A stretch of DNA of 64,000 nucleotides from contig NZ_JBGFSP010000003.1 of the NCBI RefSeq assembly GCF_041227145.1, positions 2,480,001 to 2,544,000 of the forward strand, written 5' to 3'. The DNA is from Bacteroides sp. AN502(2024). Its GTDB lineage: Bacteria > Bacteroidota > Bacteroidia > Bacteroidales > Bacteroidaceae. Positions 1 to 8,171 of this stretch are shown one piece after another (position 1 is the first letter of the stretch; each line of letters opens with the position of its first letter). Made by a program: the position numbers and the translations under genes. A model generated the notes under the pieces. It did no database searches. It had not been told where the DNA came from and saw only the letters and a list, made by a program, of their open reading frames with translations.

Positions 1-332
1 TGGGCGGTTGCCACATCAATCCATTTTTCCATCACTTGTGTGTCATCATCCATTTCGTATCCCCACAAAGGTACTTTTGGCTGATAGTGCCCTTCGAAAC
101 GGGGAGTGCCTTTTTTGATGACTTCCCATTCGCCGATACCTTCTCCCCATAAAGTGTCTTGTGCCATCGGGTCGTTGTGGCATGACGGCCATATATAGGC
201 TGCCACATAATAGTCCTCTTGTTCTTCCGGCTGTCCGTCAACTTTTTGAGTAGACGGGGCACATGAGCAGATTGTCGTCATGGCTGCCGTTATAAAGAAA
301 CTTCTCCATACATTTTTTGTGATTGTCTTCAT
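1..332 (-). CDS. GH99-like (WbsX-type) lipoprotein, N-terminal part
   Basis: Only the first 110 or so codons lie in the window; the gene runs off the left edge. The start ATG at 330-332 gives a short charged N-terminus, a hydrophobic stretch and a Cys-Ser-Cys around residues 22-24 that fits a lipoprotein signal, followed by an acidic linker. The mature part opens with AAYIWPSCHNDP and later GHYQPKVPLWGY and DDDTQVMEKWID, which resemble the beginning of the glycoside hydrolase 99-like / WbsX family often found in Bacteroides polysaccharide loci. The protein would be exported and lipid-anchored and act on a glycan. The family call comes from remembered motifs, and the catalytic part is not visible here. 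Confidence 0.7.
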   Translation of the reverse strand, partial: MKTITKNVWRSFFITAAMTTICSCAPSTQKVDGQPEEQEDYYVAAYIWPSCHNDPMAQDTLWGEGIGEWEVIKKGTPRFEGHYQPKVPLWGYEMDDDTQVMEKWIDVATA

Positions 333-519
333 AGGAAATTTGTAATATTAATAAATAATGCGCAAATGTATGAATTGGCAAGAACTATAAAGGCTAAAAT
401 TTTGCCTTAATAGGCTAAAATTCTGTCAAACGGATTTATAGGAATGAGGTTTGAGGCTTTTCTAAAAGTAGATGTTTAAACCTTATGAAAGGTTTATTGT
501 GGTAATGTGGGTTAAGATT

Positions 520-730
520 GCACTATACGAGCTACACAAACTGATTTCCCTGAATAACGTGAGCACGGTCCGCATAACCAACTATGAAGCCACGATGCAA
601 TGGTTGTACGATGCCACCGCTGTAAAATCAACTCTCAGATTTTACGCAAGCTGGACGGTGAAAAGAAGCCCATCAGCAAAATTGCTATGGCAACCTTCCT
701 GCGCGACTACGACCCATGCAAAAATCTGTA
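520..730 (+). pseudogene. Decayed, frameshifted gene remnant
   Basis: Two overlapping frames read like one broken protein. The upstream frame gives LYELHKLISLNNVSTVR and EATMQWLYDAT. About 30 nt later a second frame gives ILRKLDGEKKPISKIAMA and FLRDYDPCKNL, ending at TAG 728-730. Both halves look protein-like while the other frames are littered with stops, and there is no convincing start codon or ribosome binding site. The family is not recognised. It could be the tail of a lost mobile-element gene. A terminator hairpin just downstream on the same strand fits a former plus-strand gene. Confidence 0.35.
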
Positions 731-774
731 GCAGATTTAGTGAGACTGCCCGGAATAACCCCGACAAGGTGCAA

Positions 775-805
775 ATCCCGACCATTACAGTCGGGATCCG
801 TTTTT
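775..805 (+). terminator. Rho-independent terminator
   Basis: A perfect 8-bp stem (ATCCCGAC / GTCGGGAT) with a 7-nt loop is followed after three bases by five T. It reads on the plus strand, at the end of the decayed remnant, 7 nt before the stop codon of the convergent antitoxin gene. Confidence 0.7.
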
Positions 806-811
806 ATTGAA

Positions 812-1765
812 TTATACCATCGATAAATCAAAGGCATAGGAATAGTCAATACATTTTTTGTTTTCGTGATTGTCCAACCAGCCTTTTTCCTTATGGCTGA
901 TTTGTGAAATTTCGCCGGCTTTTGTATTCTTGAACCGTTCTGCAACATCTTTCAGTACGTTGACTTCCGTTTCATCAAACACCTCCATATCGGGTTCTGT
1001 ATTGGAGTTCAGCTCAATACCGGACGTCATGTCAGGAAAAATATACTCATCCATTCTTATCTCCGGAATGGAATCATAGACACGTCCCCAATTTTCAGGA
1101 ACCGGTCCGTATGGCAATGCCGAATACTCCAATCCTGTAATTCCGTAGCCCTTGCGACGGTAACACAGAAAATCTACATAAAACAAAAGCTTGTTCATTT
1201 TGGTCACGAACACACCTTTCATTTCCTTGATAAAATATTTTACGGCAGCAGCTATTTTTGTCGGGGAGTATGAGACATACCCTGATAATGCGGATGGCTG
1301 ATTTTCTGGACACTCGTATTGTGGCAGACCCGTAACCCGTTTGTGTATTTTCGCGTAATCCTTTTCCCCGATAGTCTGAATGGAAGCCTCAAGGAAAGAC
1401 AGGAATGTACGTTTGTCCCTGATCGCGATCAACATGCGGGCGTTTGAGGTGCTAGGCATCTCTCCGTTTTCATAATAACGGTATTGGTTTGCACCGAAGC
1501 CAAGAATCTCAGACATCTTGAGTGCTGACAGCCCATAATATTTCCGCAGAGCGCATATCTCATCTGGAAACGGTATTCCATGACGGACACGGTATTGATT
1601 ATAAACTTGACTCATGTTAACCTCGTCAAGTTCCGTTGTCGTCCAAAATTCTCCGTTTTTATCTATAATGCCTACATGGATATAGTCAAACTGCTCTTTT
1701 CTGAAAACAACTGTTCGCAATTCCGTGAACAGCTGCTCACCGTCTGCAAGTTTTATTTTATTCAT
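812..1765 (-). CDS. Antitoxin: XRE-like HTH plus Panacea (DUF4065/SocA-like) domain
   Basis: The 317-residue protein begins at MNKIKLADGEQLF; the frame is open further upstream but that part overlaps the toxin gene. Residues about 66-125 (EICALRKYYGLSALKMSE, YRYYENGEMPS) look like a helix-turn-helix of the XRE type. Residues about 165-270 (SPTKIAAAVKYFI, TKMNKLLFYVDFLCYR, YSALPYGPVPENW) are the Panacea/DUF4065 domain, which neutralises many unrelated toxins. The start overlaps the toxin stop by 8 nt, so translation is probably coupled. The HTH part likely autoregulates the operon, as is usual for antitoxins. The toxin-first order is inferred from the layout. Confidence 0.8.
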   Translation of the reverse strand: MNKIKLADGEQLFTELRTVVFRKEQFDYIHVGIIDKNGEFWTTTELDEVNMSQVYNQYRVRHGIPFPDEICALRKYYGLSALKMSEILGFGANQYRYYENGEMPSTSNARMLIAIRDKRTFLSFLEASIQTIGEKDYAKIHKRVTGLPQYECPENQPSALSGYVSYSPTKIAAAVKYFIKEMKGVFVTKMNKLLFYVDFLCYRRKGYGITGLEYSALPYGPVPENWGRVYDSIPEIRMDEYIFPDMTSGIELNSNTEPDMEVFDETEVNVLKDVAERFKNTKAGEISQISHKEKGWLDNHENKKCIDYSYAFDLSMV

Positions 1766-2120
1766 CGTCAATTGTTTTAAGAGGGTAAGACATTGGATGC
1801 TCTGCCGTATGAAACGAAATGCAGATAGTATGAGAATTTGGTGTTCCCATTGAAATCTTGATGTAAACCTCGGTTCCGTTAACATCTTTTCCGAACACCC
1901 ACATTTCCCCGTAGTTATTCAGTTCATCTGTAATCGGCCCCTCCGAATAATCGTGCCATTTCAATGATATGACCACTTCTTCTCGCAAACGCGGCGAGAT
2001 TTCCAGATCAAGCAACGTGTTGCGGTTCTTATCCCGGTCATCACGGAATCTTATTCCGAAGATTTTCACCTTAACACAAAAGTTGCTCAGAAACTTTTCT
2101 ACATCTTCTTTCGTAATCAT
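1758..2120 (-). CDS. MqsR-like toxin of a Panacea toxin-antitoxin pair
   Basis: A small protein of 120 residues encoded just ahead of the Panacea antitoxin. It has IFGIRFRDDRDKN near residue 20, LEISPRLREEVVISL, YSEGPITDELNN, EMWVFGKD and a C-terminal EVYIKISM / HTICISFHTAEHPM. This pattern matches small proteins annotated as MqsR-family toxins, a RelE-like mRNA-cleaving fold, and the HTAEHPM tail is typical. The expected role is an mRNA interferase or other translation inhibitor held by its neighbour. The family assignment rests on remembered similarity; no catalytic residue is certain. Confidence 0.65.
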   Translation of the reverse strand: MITKEDVEKFLSNFCVKVKIFGIRFRDDRDKNRNTLLDLEISPRLREEVVISLKWHDYSEGPITDELNNYGEMWVFGKDVNGTEVYIKISMGTPNSHTICISFHTAEHPMSYPLKTIDDE

Positions 2121-2124
2121 AGTG

Positions 2125-2155
2125 CAAAGTTACAATATTAAAATAAATGATACAA
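2125..2155 (-). promoter_or_regulatory. Promoter of the toxin-antitoxin pair
   Basis: On the minus strand TAACTTTG (2125-2132) matches the Bacteroides -7 consensus TAnnTTTG, with TTG (2153-2155) 20 nt upstream. The element ends only 4 nt before the toxin ATG, which implies a nearly leaderless transcript. Confidence 0.5.
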
Positions 2156-2232
2156 CCTTAAAGTTGAATTTTTAATCCTGTATAACAAAAATACATGGTG
2201 CTGGACTAAACGATTTATTTACCATTTCAAAA

Positions 2233-2264
2233 TTTATCTATCACCAATTTAGGTGGTAGATAAA
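2233..2264. repeat. 13-bp dyad between TA promoter and tRNA-Phe
   Basis: TTTATCTATCACC and GGTGGTAGATAAA form an inverted repeat (12 of 13 pairs) around a 6-nt loop. It lacks a T-run, so it may be an operator or RNA hairpin rather than a terminator. The rest of 2160-2442 shows nothing recognisable. Confidence 0.4.
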
Positions 2265-2442
2265 CTATTCCCAGCCCGTGGAGCACAATACATTAACGGT
2301 TGTTGCCATATTGATTTTCGGTTTAACTCTTGATTTAACTCTGATAGTAAAAAGTGGCTAAATCCGTAGAAAAATGGGGTAGCATATAAAGAAAAAGCAG
2401 TTGTCTTTATTGATAACTGCTTAATAATTAGTCTTTTAAAAG

Positions 2443-2515
2443 TGGTGCCACCAGGAATCGAACCGGGGACACAAGGATTTTCAGTCCTTTGCTCTACCAA
2501 CTGAGCTATGGCACC
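2443..2515 (-). tRNA. tRNA-Phe (GAA anticodon)
   Basis: The 73-nt minus-strand sequence has a 7-bp acceptor stem (GGTGCCA / TGGCACC) with discriminator A, a D-arm with GCTCAGTTGGTAGAGC, an anticodon loop with CTGAAAA (anticodon GAA) and a T-arm with GGTTCGATTCC. CCA is not encoded. A strong promoter lies 18-47 nt upstream. Confidence 0.97.
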
Positions 2516-2532
2516 TTTCTCGTTTGCGGGTG

Positions 2533-2562
2533 CAAAGATAAGTATATTTTTTAATATCGCAA
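2533..2562 (-). promoter_or_regulatory. Promoter of tRNA-Phe
   Basis: The minus strand has TATCTTTG (2533-2540), an exact -7 element, with TTG (2560-2562) 19 nt upstream. The predicted start lies about 10 nt ahead of the mature tRNA 5' end. Confidence 0.8.
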
Positions 2563-2768
2563 TAACTTCGGGGAAAATTTTTGCCAAATTCTGATTGGTG
2601 AAAGTATGGATGTATTTTTATTAGAATAAACCTCACGCCAAACTGTTTTCACGTTTATTATCTTCAAGAAAACAGAGATTAACTATTATCTTAACATTGT
2701 ATGCACACAGATGCTGGCAAAAGTTGCATCGTACTATTTTTTAGGTATAAAGGAGGGGCGAAAATAAA

Positions 2769-2869
2769 GAAGCTGTCTAACAAGTTCTATTTTAACGATT
2801 TCACCCCTTCCAGAATATGTTTTGGCAGGGGTGACTTCTAATTACTGAGACCTGTTAGGCAGCCTCTTC
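2769..2869. repeat. Palindromic intergenic repeat, copy 1
   Basis: About 101 bp with outer arms GAAGCTGTCTAACAAGT / ACCTGTTAGGCAGCCTC and a core hairpin of CACCCC...GGGGTG type. Same family and orientation as copy 5 (57913-58014). It starts 20 nt past the HIT gene stop and may act as that gene's terminator. The rest of the gap (2563-2768) holds nothing recognisable. Confidence 0.85.
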
Positions 2870-2888
2870 ATTATTTCATCATCATGTT

Positions 2889-3281
2889 TTATAGAGAGGA
2901 GTTGATTGCTTGTGCTATGGATTTGAATTCTTCATTCGACAATTTCAGTTTCGGATTCGAAAACAACATATCCGATTCCTTTTGAATAGGAATTAAATGA
3001 ATATGTGCATGAGGCACTTCCAATCCGATAACAGCTTCGCCTACCTTTCGGCAAGGGAATGCTTTTTCAATGGCACGGGCTATCTTCTTTGCAAACACAT
3101 GCATAGCAGCCAGGTCTTCATCGCTCAAATCGAAAATATAGTCAACTTCTTGTTTGGGCACTACCAATGTATGTCCCTTTACCAACGGGTTGATATCAAG
3201 AAAAGCAAAAAACTTTTCATTTTCTGCCACCTTATAGCAGGGTATCTCGCCTGCGATGATTCTACTGAATATTGTTGCCAT
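2889..3281 (-). CDS. HIT family hydrolase
   Basis: A 130-residue cytoplasmic protein of full HIT length. The nucleotide-binding motif HAHIHLIP lies near residue 91, and N-terminal FSRIIAGEIPCYKV and FLDINPLVKGHTLVVPK are typical of the HINT/Fhit branch. Such enzymes cleave nucleoside phosphoramidates or dinucleoside polyphosphates with a catalytic histidine in the motif. The gene lies 51 nt downstream of greA on the same strand, so the two probably share a transcript. The natural substrate cannot be read from the sequence. Confidence 0.93.
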   Translation of the reverse strand: MATIFSRIIAGEIPCYKVAENEKFFAFLDINPLVKGHTLVVPKQEVDYIFDLSDEDLAAMHVFAKKIARAIEKAFPCRKVGEAVIGLEVPHAHIHLIPIQKESDMLFSNPKLKLSNEEFKSIAQAINSSL

Positions 3282-3332
3282 AACTTTTATTGATAAATTA
3301 AGGCAAGCCCCACACGGAGACCTGCCTTTACG

Positions 3333-3797
3333 TTAAATTGATATGCTTACTACTTCCAGTGCAATTTTACCTTGTGGAACAGTGATTTCTGCTATATCAC
3401 CCACTTTCTTGCCAAGCAGACCTTGTGCAATCGGAGTGTTAACGGAAATCTTTCCTTCCTTCAGGTTTGCTTCACTTTCTGAAACGATGGTATAAATCAT
3501 CTTCATGCCATTCTTTACATTCTTTAGTTCCACCTTATTTAAAATCTGTATGGAATCTGTGTTTAATTTAGATTCATCGATGATTTTTGCATCTGCAATG
3601 GTAGCTTTCAATTTGTTGATACGCATTTCAAGCATACCTTGCGCCTCTTTTGCTGCGTCGTATTCAGCGTTTTCAGACAAGTCTCCTTTATCTCTGGCTT
3701 CGGCTATTGCCGCCGAGATCTTCGGGCGTTCCACTGTTTCCAGTTCCTTCAGTTCCGCCATCAGTTTCTTGTAACCTTCTTCTGACATATAAGCCAT
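3333..3797 (-). CDS. greA: Transcription elongation factor GreA
   Basis: A 154-residue GreA of normal length, starting MAYMSEEGYKKLMAELKELE. The N-terminal coiled coil carries the acidic tip pattern AEARDKGDLSENAEYDAAKE (about residues 34-53), and the C-terminal FKBP-like domain holds VNTPIAQGLLGKKVGD. GreA makes stalled RNA polymerase cleave backtracked RNA. The start at 3797 is chosen over an upstream frame because AAAGGAGGAAAAC, an unusually strong Shine-Dalgarno for this group, precedes it. The roughly 90-nt leader contains a perfect dyad at 3848-3870. Confidence 0.97.
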   Translation of the reverse strand: MAYMSEEGYKKLMAELKELETVERPKISAAIAEARDKGDLSENAEYDAAKEAQGMLEMRINKLKATIADAKIIDESKLNTDSIQILNKVELKNVKNGMKMIYTIVSESEANLKEGKISVNTPIAQGLLGKKVGDIAEITVPQGKIALEVVSISI

Positions 3798-3847
3798 GAT
3801 GTTTTCCTCCTTTAATTGTGTTAAATGGTCATATAAACAAAAAAGAA

Positions 3848-3870
3848 TTCCAACATGAGTCATGTTGGAA
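3848..3870. promoter_or_regulatory. Perfect 11-bp dyad in the greA leader
   Basis: TTCCAACATGA and TCATGTTGGAA are exact reverse complements around a single base. The dyad lies about 16-38 nt after the predicted transcription start and 50 nt before the greA ATG. It could be an operator or an mRNA 5' hairpin; the one-base spacer favours a protein-binding dyad. Confidence 0.55.
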
Positions 3871-3892
3871 CCCTCTCTTCATTATTTCTTTG

Positions 3893-3923
3893 CAAAGATA
3901 GCTCTTTAAGTGATACGTGTCAA
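3893..3923 (-). promoter_or_regulatory. Promoter of greA-HIT
   Basis: The minus strand reads TTG (3921-3923), 20 nt, then TATCTTTG (3893-3900): an exact Bacteroides -33/-7 arrangement. Confidence 0.8.
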
Positions 3924-3978
3924 GTGAAAAAAGATGCTATGTAACATATTTAAAAGAAATATGCTAAATTATAACAAC

Positions 3979-5130
3979 TTAGAGTAATGACTTGACAGCT
4001 GCTTCCAAATTCTTAATATCTTCGCCACGAAGCTTCAATTCGTTGTTGCGATTAATCAAAAAGAGAGATGGAACCTGGCGGACATTATATATGGCTACAT
4101 TGGTGGAGTAAACTCCATTTCCATCGCGCACACAAACCCATGGAAGGTTGTCTGCCGCTGTTTTCCAGTAGTGCTCGTCCGCATCGAGCGACACCTGATA
4201 TATTTCCAGTCCTTCTTTAGCGTATGTATTATATAGTTCGCGAAGCATCAGGTTGTGAGGAGCTCCGGCAGGTGACTGAAATACGGAGAAATCGAGCAAA
4301 ACGACTTTGCCTTTCAGGTCAGTTAGCTTGCGCACATTCCCTTTCACATCACGTAAGGCGATGTCAATGATGCCGGTTTCTACAATCTTATCTTGTGGAA
4401 TCTCCAACGCTTTCGTTTGTGGCTGGCGCGTGTTCTTCATTCCTTTGATTACGATATTATAAAGGTTTTTGGAACGTACGGCATGAGGGAACGTATTGTT
4501 GAGACTCGTAGCAACGGCTGCGAAACATTTCACATCGTCTTTATTGTTCAACGGGTCGAATATCAGATAATTATTGAGCTTCTGGAACAGGGCAAAGTAA
4601 GCCGCAGCCGTGTTAGGATTAGCGAAAATATAGTTTACTTTGACATCTTCCTTATAGTTGTCGAGCAATGTTACCAGGCTATCTTCGAACATATCGTGCC
4701 CTATCCTGTTACTGCGCAAAGATACCAGCAAATCATTTACCTCTTTTTGAAGGTGGATCTGCTTCAATGTCAGCTCTTTGATTTTATTGCTGTTTTCCGA
4801 ACCTTCCACTGCATAAGCAGTAGAGAAGTCCACATACGGAGCTTTGATCTGAATTGTTTCGATAGAATCGACAGAAAAATTGATGATTTTGTCGTCAATC
4901 CGTAAACGGTAGAATTCGGGTGATTCGGGACGAGGCTGCTTGAAACTGAATGTACCTTCCCCTTTCAGCTTCACTGAATCGAGCGGAACAATACCTTCCA
5001 GACCGGAAGCTTCGAGATAAAGCATTTTACCCTCGGCTCCTGATACATCCCCCTTCACCTGGAATGTAGGGCCGGAACTACAAGCAGTAATAGTAAGTGC
5101 GGTGAGCGCTGCAAAAGTAACCTTTTTCAT
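3979..5130 (-). CDS. DUF4369 / thioredoxin-fold lipoprotein without CXXC
   Basis: A 383-residue exported lipoprotein: MKKVTFAALTALTITACSS gives a signal with lipid Cys at residue 17. The N-terminal part (VSGAEGKMLYLEASG...) fits the DUF4369 beta domain. The C-terminal part (residues about 255-383) is an AhpC/TlpA-type thioredoxin fold: LTDLKGKVVLLDFSVFQSP, EGLEIYQVSLDAD and YNVRQVPSLFLINR with the conserved cis-Pro. The usual WCxxC redox site is replaced by FQSPAGAPH, so it cannot act as an ordinary thiol reductase and may be a scaffold or binding protein. Start chosen at MKKV; the upstream part of the frame lacks a signal peptide start. Confidence 0.85.
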   Translation of the reverse strand: MKKVTFAALTALTITACSSGPTFQVKGDVSGAEGKMLYLEASGLEGIVPLDSVKLKGEGTFSFKQPRPESPEFYRLRIDDKIINFSVDSIETIQIKAPYVDFSTAYAVEGSENSNKIKELTLKQIHLQKEVNDLLVSLRSNRIGHDMFEDSLVTLLDNYKEDVKVNYIFANPNTAAAYFALFQKLNNYLIFDPLNNKDDVKCFAAVATSLNNTFPHAVRSKNLYNIVIKGMKNTRQPQTKALEIPQDKIVETGIIDIALRDVKGNVRKLTDLKGKVVLLDFSVFQSPAGAPHNLMLRELYNTYAKEGLEIYQVSLDADEHYWKTAADNLPWVCVRDGNGVYSTNVAIYNVRQVPSLFLINRNNELKLRGEDIKNLEAAVKSLL

Positions 5131-5154
5131 ATAGTGTGTGTTATTAACAAGATG

Positions 5155-5184
5155 CAAATATACTTCTTTTCGAGATTAGTCAAA
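5155..5184 (-). promoter_or_regulatory. Promoter of the thioredoxin-fold lipoprotein
   Basis: The minus strand has TTTG (5181-5184), 18 nt, then TATATTTG (5155-5162), matching the Bacteroides consensus. It lies 25 nt before the ATG. Confidence 0.7.
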
Positions 5185-5278
5185 GCATTTTGTACTGTTC
5201 TTCATCCTAATTTTGAAAAAAAATCGGTTTGTAGCTAACTTTTTACCTCATTTCCACCTGATTACCACGATAAATGTA

Positions 5279-5286
5279 TATCTTTG
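5279..5286 (+). promoter_or_regulatory. -7 element of pnp
   Basis: TATCTTTG on the plus strand lies 40 nt before the pnp start; no clear -33 TTG is seen. Confidence 0.6.
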
Positions 5287-5326
5287 CAGGAATTTTGAAA
5301 GAAAAAGTATAGATAAAACAATTTTT

Positions 5327-7453
5327 ATGATTAACCCAATTGTTAAGACAATCGAGTTATCTGATGGAAGAACCATCACACTCGAGACGGGAAAGTTGGC
5401 AAAACAGGCAGACGGTTCTGTAATGCTCCGCATGGGAAATACCATGTTGTTGGCTACTGTTTGTGCCGCTAAAGATGCAGTTCCCGGAACAGATTTTATG
5501 CCTTTACAGGTAGAGTACAAAGAAAAATTTGCGGCATTCGGTCGTTTTCCCGGTGGTTTCACCAAGCGAGAAGGTAGAGCTTCTGATTATGAGATTCTGA
5601 CTTGTCGTCTTGTTGACCGTGCTCTCCGTCCTTTATTCCCCGATAATTATCATGCAGAGGTATATGTGAACATCATCCTCTTTTCTGCTGATGGCGTGGA
5701 TATGCCGGATGCATTGGCAGGACTTGCCGCTTCTGCAGCACTTGCCGTTTCAGATATTCCTTTCAACGGACCGATTTCTGAAGTACGTGTAGCACGTATC
5801 GATGGTCAGTTCGTTATTAATCCTACTTTTGAACAACTGGAAAAAGCTGATATGGATCTGATGGTAGCCGCTACTTATGAGAACATCATGATGGTAGAGG
5901 GTGAAATGCACGAAGTATCCGAAGCTGAATTGCTGGAGGCTATGAAAGTAGCTCACGAAGCTATCAAAGTTCATTGTAAAGCTCAGATGGAGTTGACAGA
6001 AGAGGTTGGAAAAACAGTAAAACGTGAATACTGCCATGAAGTGAACGATGAAGATTTGCGCAAGGCTGTTCATGAAGCATGTTACGAAAAAGCTTACGCT
6101 GTTGCCGCTTCCGGAAACAACAACAAACACGAACGTTTGGCCGCTTTCGAAGCTATCTGTGAAGAATTTAAAGCTCAATTCTCAGAAGAAGAGTTGGATG
6201 AGAAGGGGGCATTGATCGACCGTTACTACCACGATGTAGAAAAAGAAGCGATGCGCCGTTCTATCCTTGACGAAGGGAAGCGCTTGGATGGCCGTACGAC
6301 TACGGAAATCCGCCCGATCTGGTGTGAGGTTGGTCCTCTGCCCGGTCCTCACGGATCTGCTATATTTACCCGTGGTGAAACACAATCACTGACCTCTGTT
6401 ACTCTGGGTACCAAACTGGATGAGAAGATCATTGATGATGTTTTGGAACACGGAAAAGAACGTTTCTTGTTACATTATAATTTCCCTCCTTTCTCTACAG
6501 GTGAAGCAAAAGCACAGCGTGGTGTAGGTCGTCGTGAAATCGGTCACGGTCACTTGGCTTGGCGTGCTTTGAAAGGGCAGATTCCAGCTGACTATCCGTA
6601 TGTAGTACGTGTGGTTTCAGATATTCTCGAATCTAACGGTTCTTCTTCTATGGCTACTGTATGTGCCGGGACATTGGCGTTGATGGATGCTGGTGTGAAG
6701 ATCAAGAAACCGGTATCAGGTATCGCTATGGGGTTGATTAAGAATCCGGGTGAAGAGAAATATGCTATATTGTCTGATATCTTGGGTGACGAAGATCACT
6801 TGGGAGATATGGACTTCAAAGTAACGGGAACTAAAGATGGTATTACGGCTACTCAGATGGATATCAAGGTGGACGGTCTGTCTTACGAAATCCTGGAACG
6901 TGCTTTGAATCAGGCAAAAGAAGGACGTATGTATATCCTGAACAAGATTACTGAAACAATTGCCGAACCACGTGCTGATTTGAAAGAACATGCTCCACGC
7001 ATTGAAACGATGACAATTCCCAAAGAATTTATCGGTGCTGTGATCGGTCCTGGTGGAAAGATTATCCAAGGTATGCAGGAAGAAACAGGTGCTGTGATTA
7101 CTATCGAAGAAATTGACGGTGTGGGGCGCATCGAAGTTTCCGGAACAAACAAAAAATGTATTGATGATGCAATGCGCATGATTAAAGCAATTGTTGCTGT
7201 TCCTGAAGTGGGCGAAGTTTATAAAGGTAAAGTTCGTTCTATTATGCCTTACGGTGCATTTGTCGAATTCTTGCCGGGCAAGGATGGTTTGCTGCACATC
7301 TCTGAAATTGATTGGAAGCGTCTGGAAACAGTAGAAGAAGCAGGAATTAAGGAAGGTGATGAAATTGAAGTAAAACTGATTGATATTGATCCGAAAACAG
7401 GCAAATTCAAACTTTCGAGAAAAGTGTTGATACCCAAACCGGAAAAGAAGTAA
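5327..7453 (+). CDS. pnp: Polyribonucleotide nucleotidyltransferase (PNPase)
   Basis: The 708-residue protein has the full PNPase layout: two RNase PH domains (about 1-230 and 300-530), a KH domain ([20 protein letters not shown], about 565) and a C-terminal S1 domain ([20 protein letters not shown]). The motifs [11 protein letters not shown] and [13 protein letters not shown] are characteristic. It degrades RNA 3' to 5' with phosphate and can add tails. The start at [15 protein letters not shown] is preferred to an upstream frame because it follows the -7 element by a normal leader. A palindromic repeat with a T-run follows 28 nt after the stop and probably terminates it. Confidence 0.98.
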   Translation: MINPIVKTIELSDGRTITLETGKLAKQADGSVMLRMGNTMLLATVCAAKDAVPGTDFMPLQVEYKEKFAAFGRFPGGFTKREGRASDYEILTCRLVDRALRPLFPDNYHAEVYVNIILFSADGVDMPDALAGLAASAALAVSDIPFNGPISEVRVARIDGQFVINPTFEQLEKADMDLMVAATYENIMMVEGEMHEVSEAELLEAMKVAHEAIKVHCKAQMELTEEVGKTVKREYCHEVNDEDLRKAVHEACYEKAYAVAASGNNNKHERLAAFEAICEEFKAQFSEEELDEKGALIDRYYHDVEKEAMRRSILDEGKRLDGRTTTEIRPIWCEVGPLPGPHGSAIFTRGETQSLTSVTLGTKLDEKIIDDVLEHGKERFLLHYNFPPFSTGEAKAQRGVGRREIGHGHLAWRALKGQIPADYPYVVRVVSDILESNGSSSMATVCAGTLALMDAGVKIKKPVSGIAMGLIKNPGEEKYAILSDILGDEDHLGDMDFKVTGTKDGITATQMDIKVDGLSYEILERALNQAKEGRMYILNKITETIAEPRADLKEHAPRIETMTIPKEFIGAVIGPGGKIIQGMQEETGAVITIEEIDGVGRIEVSGTNKKCIDDAMRMIKAIVAVPEVGEVYKGKVRSIMPYGAFVEFLPGKDGLLHISEIDWKRLETVEEAGIKEGDEIEVKLIDIDPKTGKFKLSRKVLIPKPEKK

Positions 7454-7481
7454 ACGAGTATTATCTTTCTATATAATGAAT

Positions 7482-7583
7482 GAGAGGCTGTCTAACAGGT
7501 CTCAGTAATTAGAAATCACCCCTGCCAAAAGATACTTTGGCAGGGGTGAAAGCGTTAAAATAAGACTTGTTGGACAGCCTCTC
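7482..7583. repeat. Palindromic intergenic repeat, copy 2
   Basis: About 102 bp, opposite orientation to copies 1 and 5. Arms GAGAGGCTGTCTAACAGGTC / GACTTGTTGGACAGCCTCTC enclose a CACCCCTGCCA / TGGCAGGGGTG hairpin. Seven T follow directly, so on the plus strand it looks like a functional terminator for pnp. Confidence 0.88.
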
Positions 7584-7721
7584 TTTTTTTAGTAACATTC
7601 GGAGGTGGCCTGTTCTATATATAATAGCCGATATATGTTTAGATTCATTCCAATTTCTTAAACCCTTTGAGGAGATGAAAGCGGTTCACCGGTAAAATCA
7701 TGTTCCCTGCTATCTCTTCTT

Positions 7722-7804
7722 TAAAAAAAGAATCGGAAAGTACCCCCATACCTTCCGATTCGAAACAGTCAAAAATCGACCTTAATCAATTTATTAACTT
7801 AACA
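7722..7804 (-). ncRNA. Candidate small RNA of about 80 nt
   Basis: A minus-strand unit with its own signals and no ORF: a -7 element TATCTTTG at 7810-7817, then about 45 nt of AT-rich sequence, then a 12-bp hairpin with one mismatch (7731-7760) followed by CTTTTTTT. The transcript would start near 7804 and end near 7722. The function is unknown and no known RNA family is recognised. The -33 box is imperfect (TTTC). Confidence 0.5.
7723..7760 (-). terminator. Rho-independent terminator of the candidate sRNA
   Basis: AATCGGAAGGTA / TACTTTCCGATT pair around a short G-rich loop, followed on the minus strand by a run of seven T after one C. Confidence 0.7.
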
Positions 7805-7809
7805 CGTTG

Positions 7810-7817
7810 CAAAGATA
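7810..7817 (-). promoter_or_regulatory. -7 element of the candidate sRNA
   Basis: Exact TATCTTTG on the minus strand; a TTTC lies 20 nt upstream in place of TTTG. Confidence 0.55.
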
Positions 7818-8171
7818 TGAGAAAAATTTCTTTGAAAGAGTTTTTTTGCTCAAAAAGTTTATGATACAGGCAAATATACCCTCTAATGGAGCCGTTTCCT
7901 TTGCTTTAGAACCAAGGCTTTGTTCCTTTTGAAGGAATGCCCCCTTCTTTGAAAAGGAAGAGGACGAAAACGTTGTTGCTTTAGAACGTCGTTTGTAGAA
8001 TATTGAAAAAAGTCTGCAGAAATAAAGAATAGATAAATTGAAAGGAATCGTAATGGATGAAACAAACACCTTATGGAATAACTGATTGGGGTCGAATCCC
8101 GAAAGAGTCTGACTTTGGCAATGCTGGAAGCTTATATTCTTATATTAAAGGCTTCTTGTTTACCATTTATG
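7818..8171. other. Intergenic region without a supported gene
   Basis: Short frames on both strands have no credible start, ribosome site or family. A 12-bp direct repeat TTGCTTTAGAAC occurs at 7901-7912 and 7976-7987, and a further -7-like TATATTTG reads on the minus strand at 7871-7878. This may be an old repeat-element remnant; I cannot name it. Confidence 0.4.

Larger units (their letters stand above)
333..811. other. Gene-poor stretch with a decayed gene fragment
   Basis: No intact gene is visible between the lipoprotein start and the end of the antitoxin gene. Positions 333-470 are AT-rich and presumably hold the lipoprotein promoter. The remainder holds a frameshifted coding remnant (about 520-730) and a hairpin terminator (775-805), annotated separately. 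Confidence 0.5.

Noticed and set aside
2249..2587. 112-codon minus-strand frame
   Set aside because: It runs straight through the tRNA-Phe gene.
6716..7297. 193-codon minus-strand frame inside pnp
   Set aside because: Antisense shadow of the S1/KH and RNase PH part of pnp.
7794..8069. 91-codon minus-strand frame downstream of pnp
   Set aside because: Ser/Lys/Phe-rich low-complexity sequence, no recognisable family, and it overlaps the sRNA promoter.
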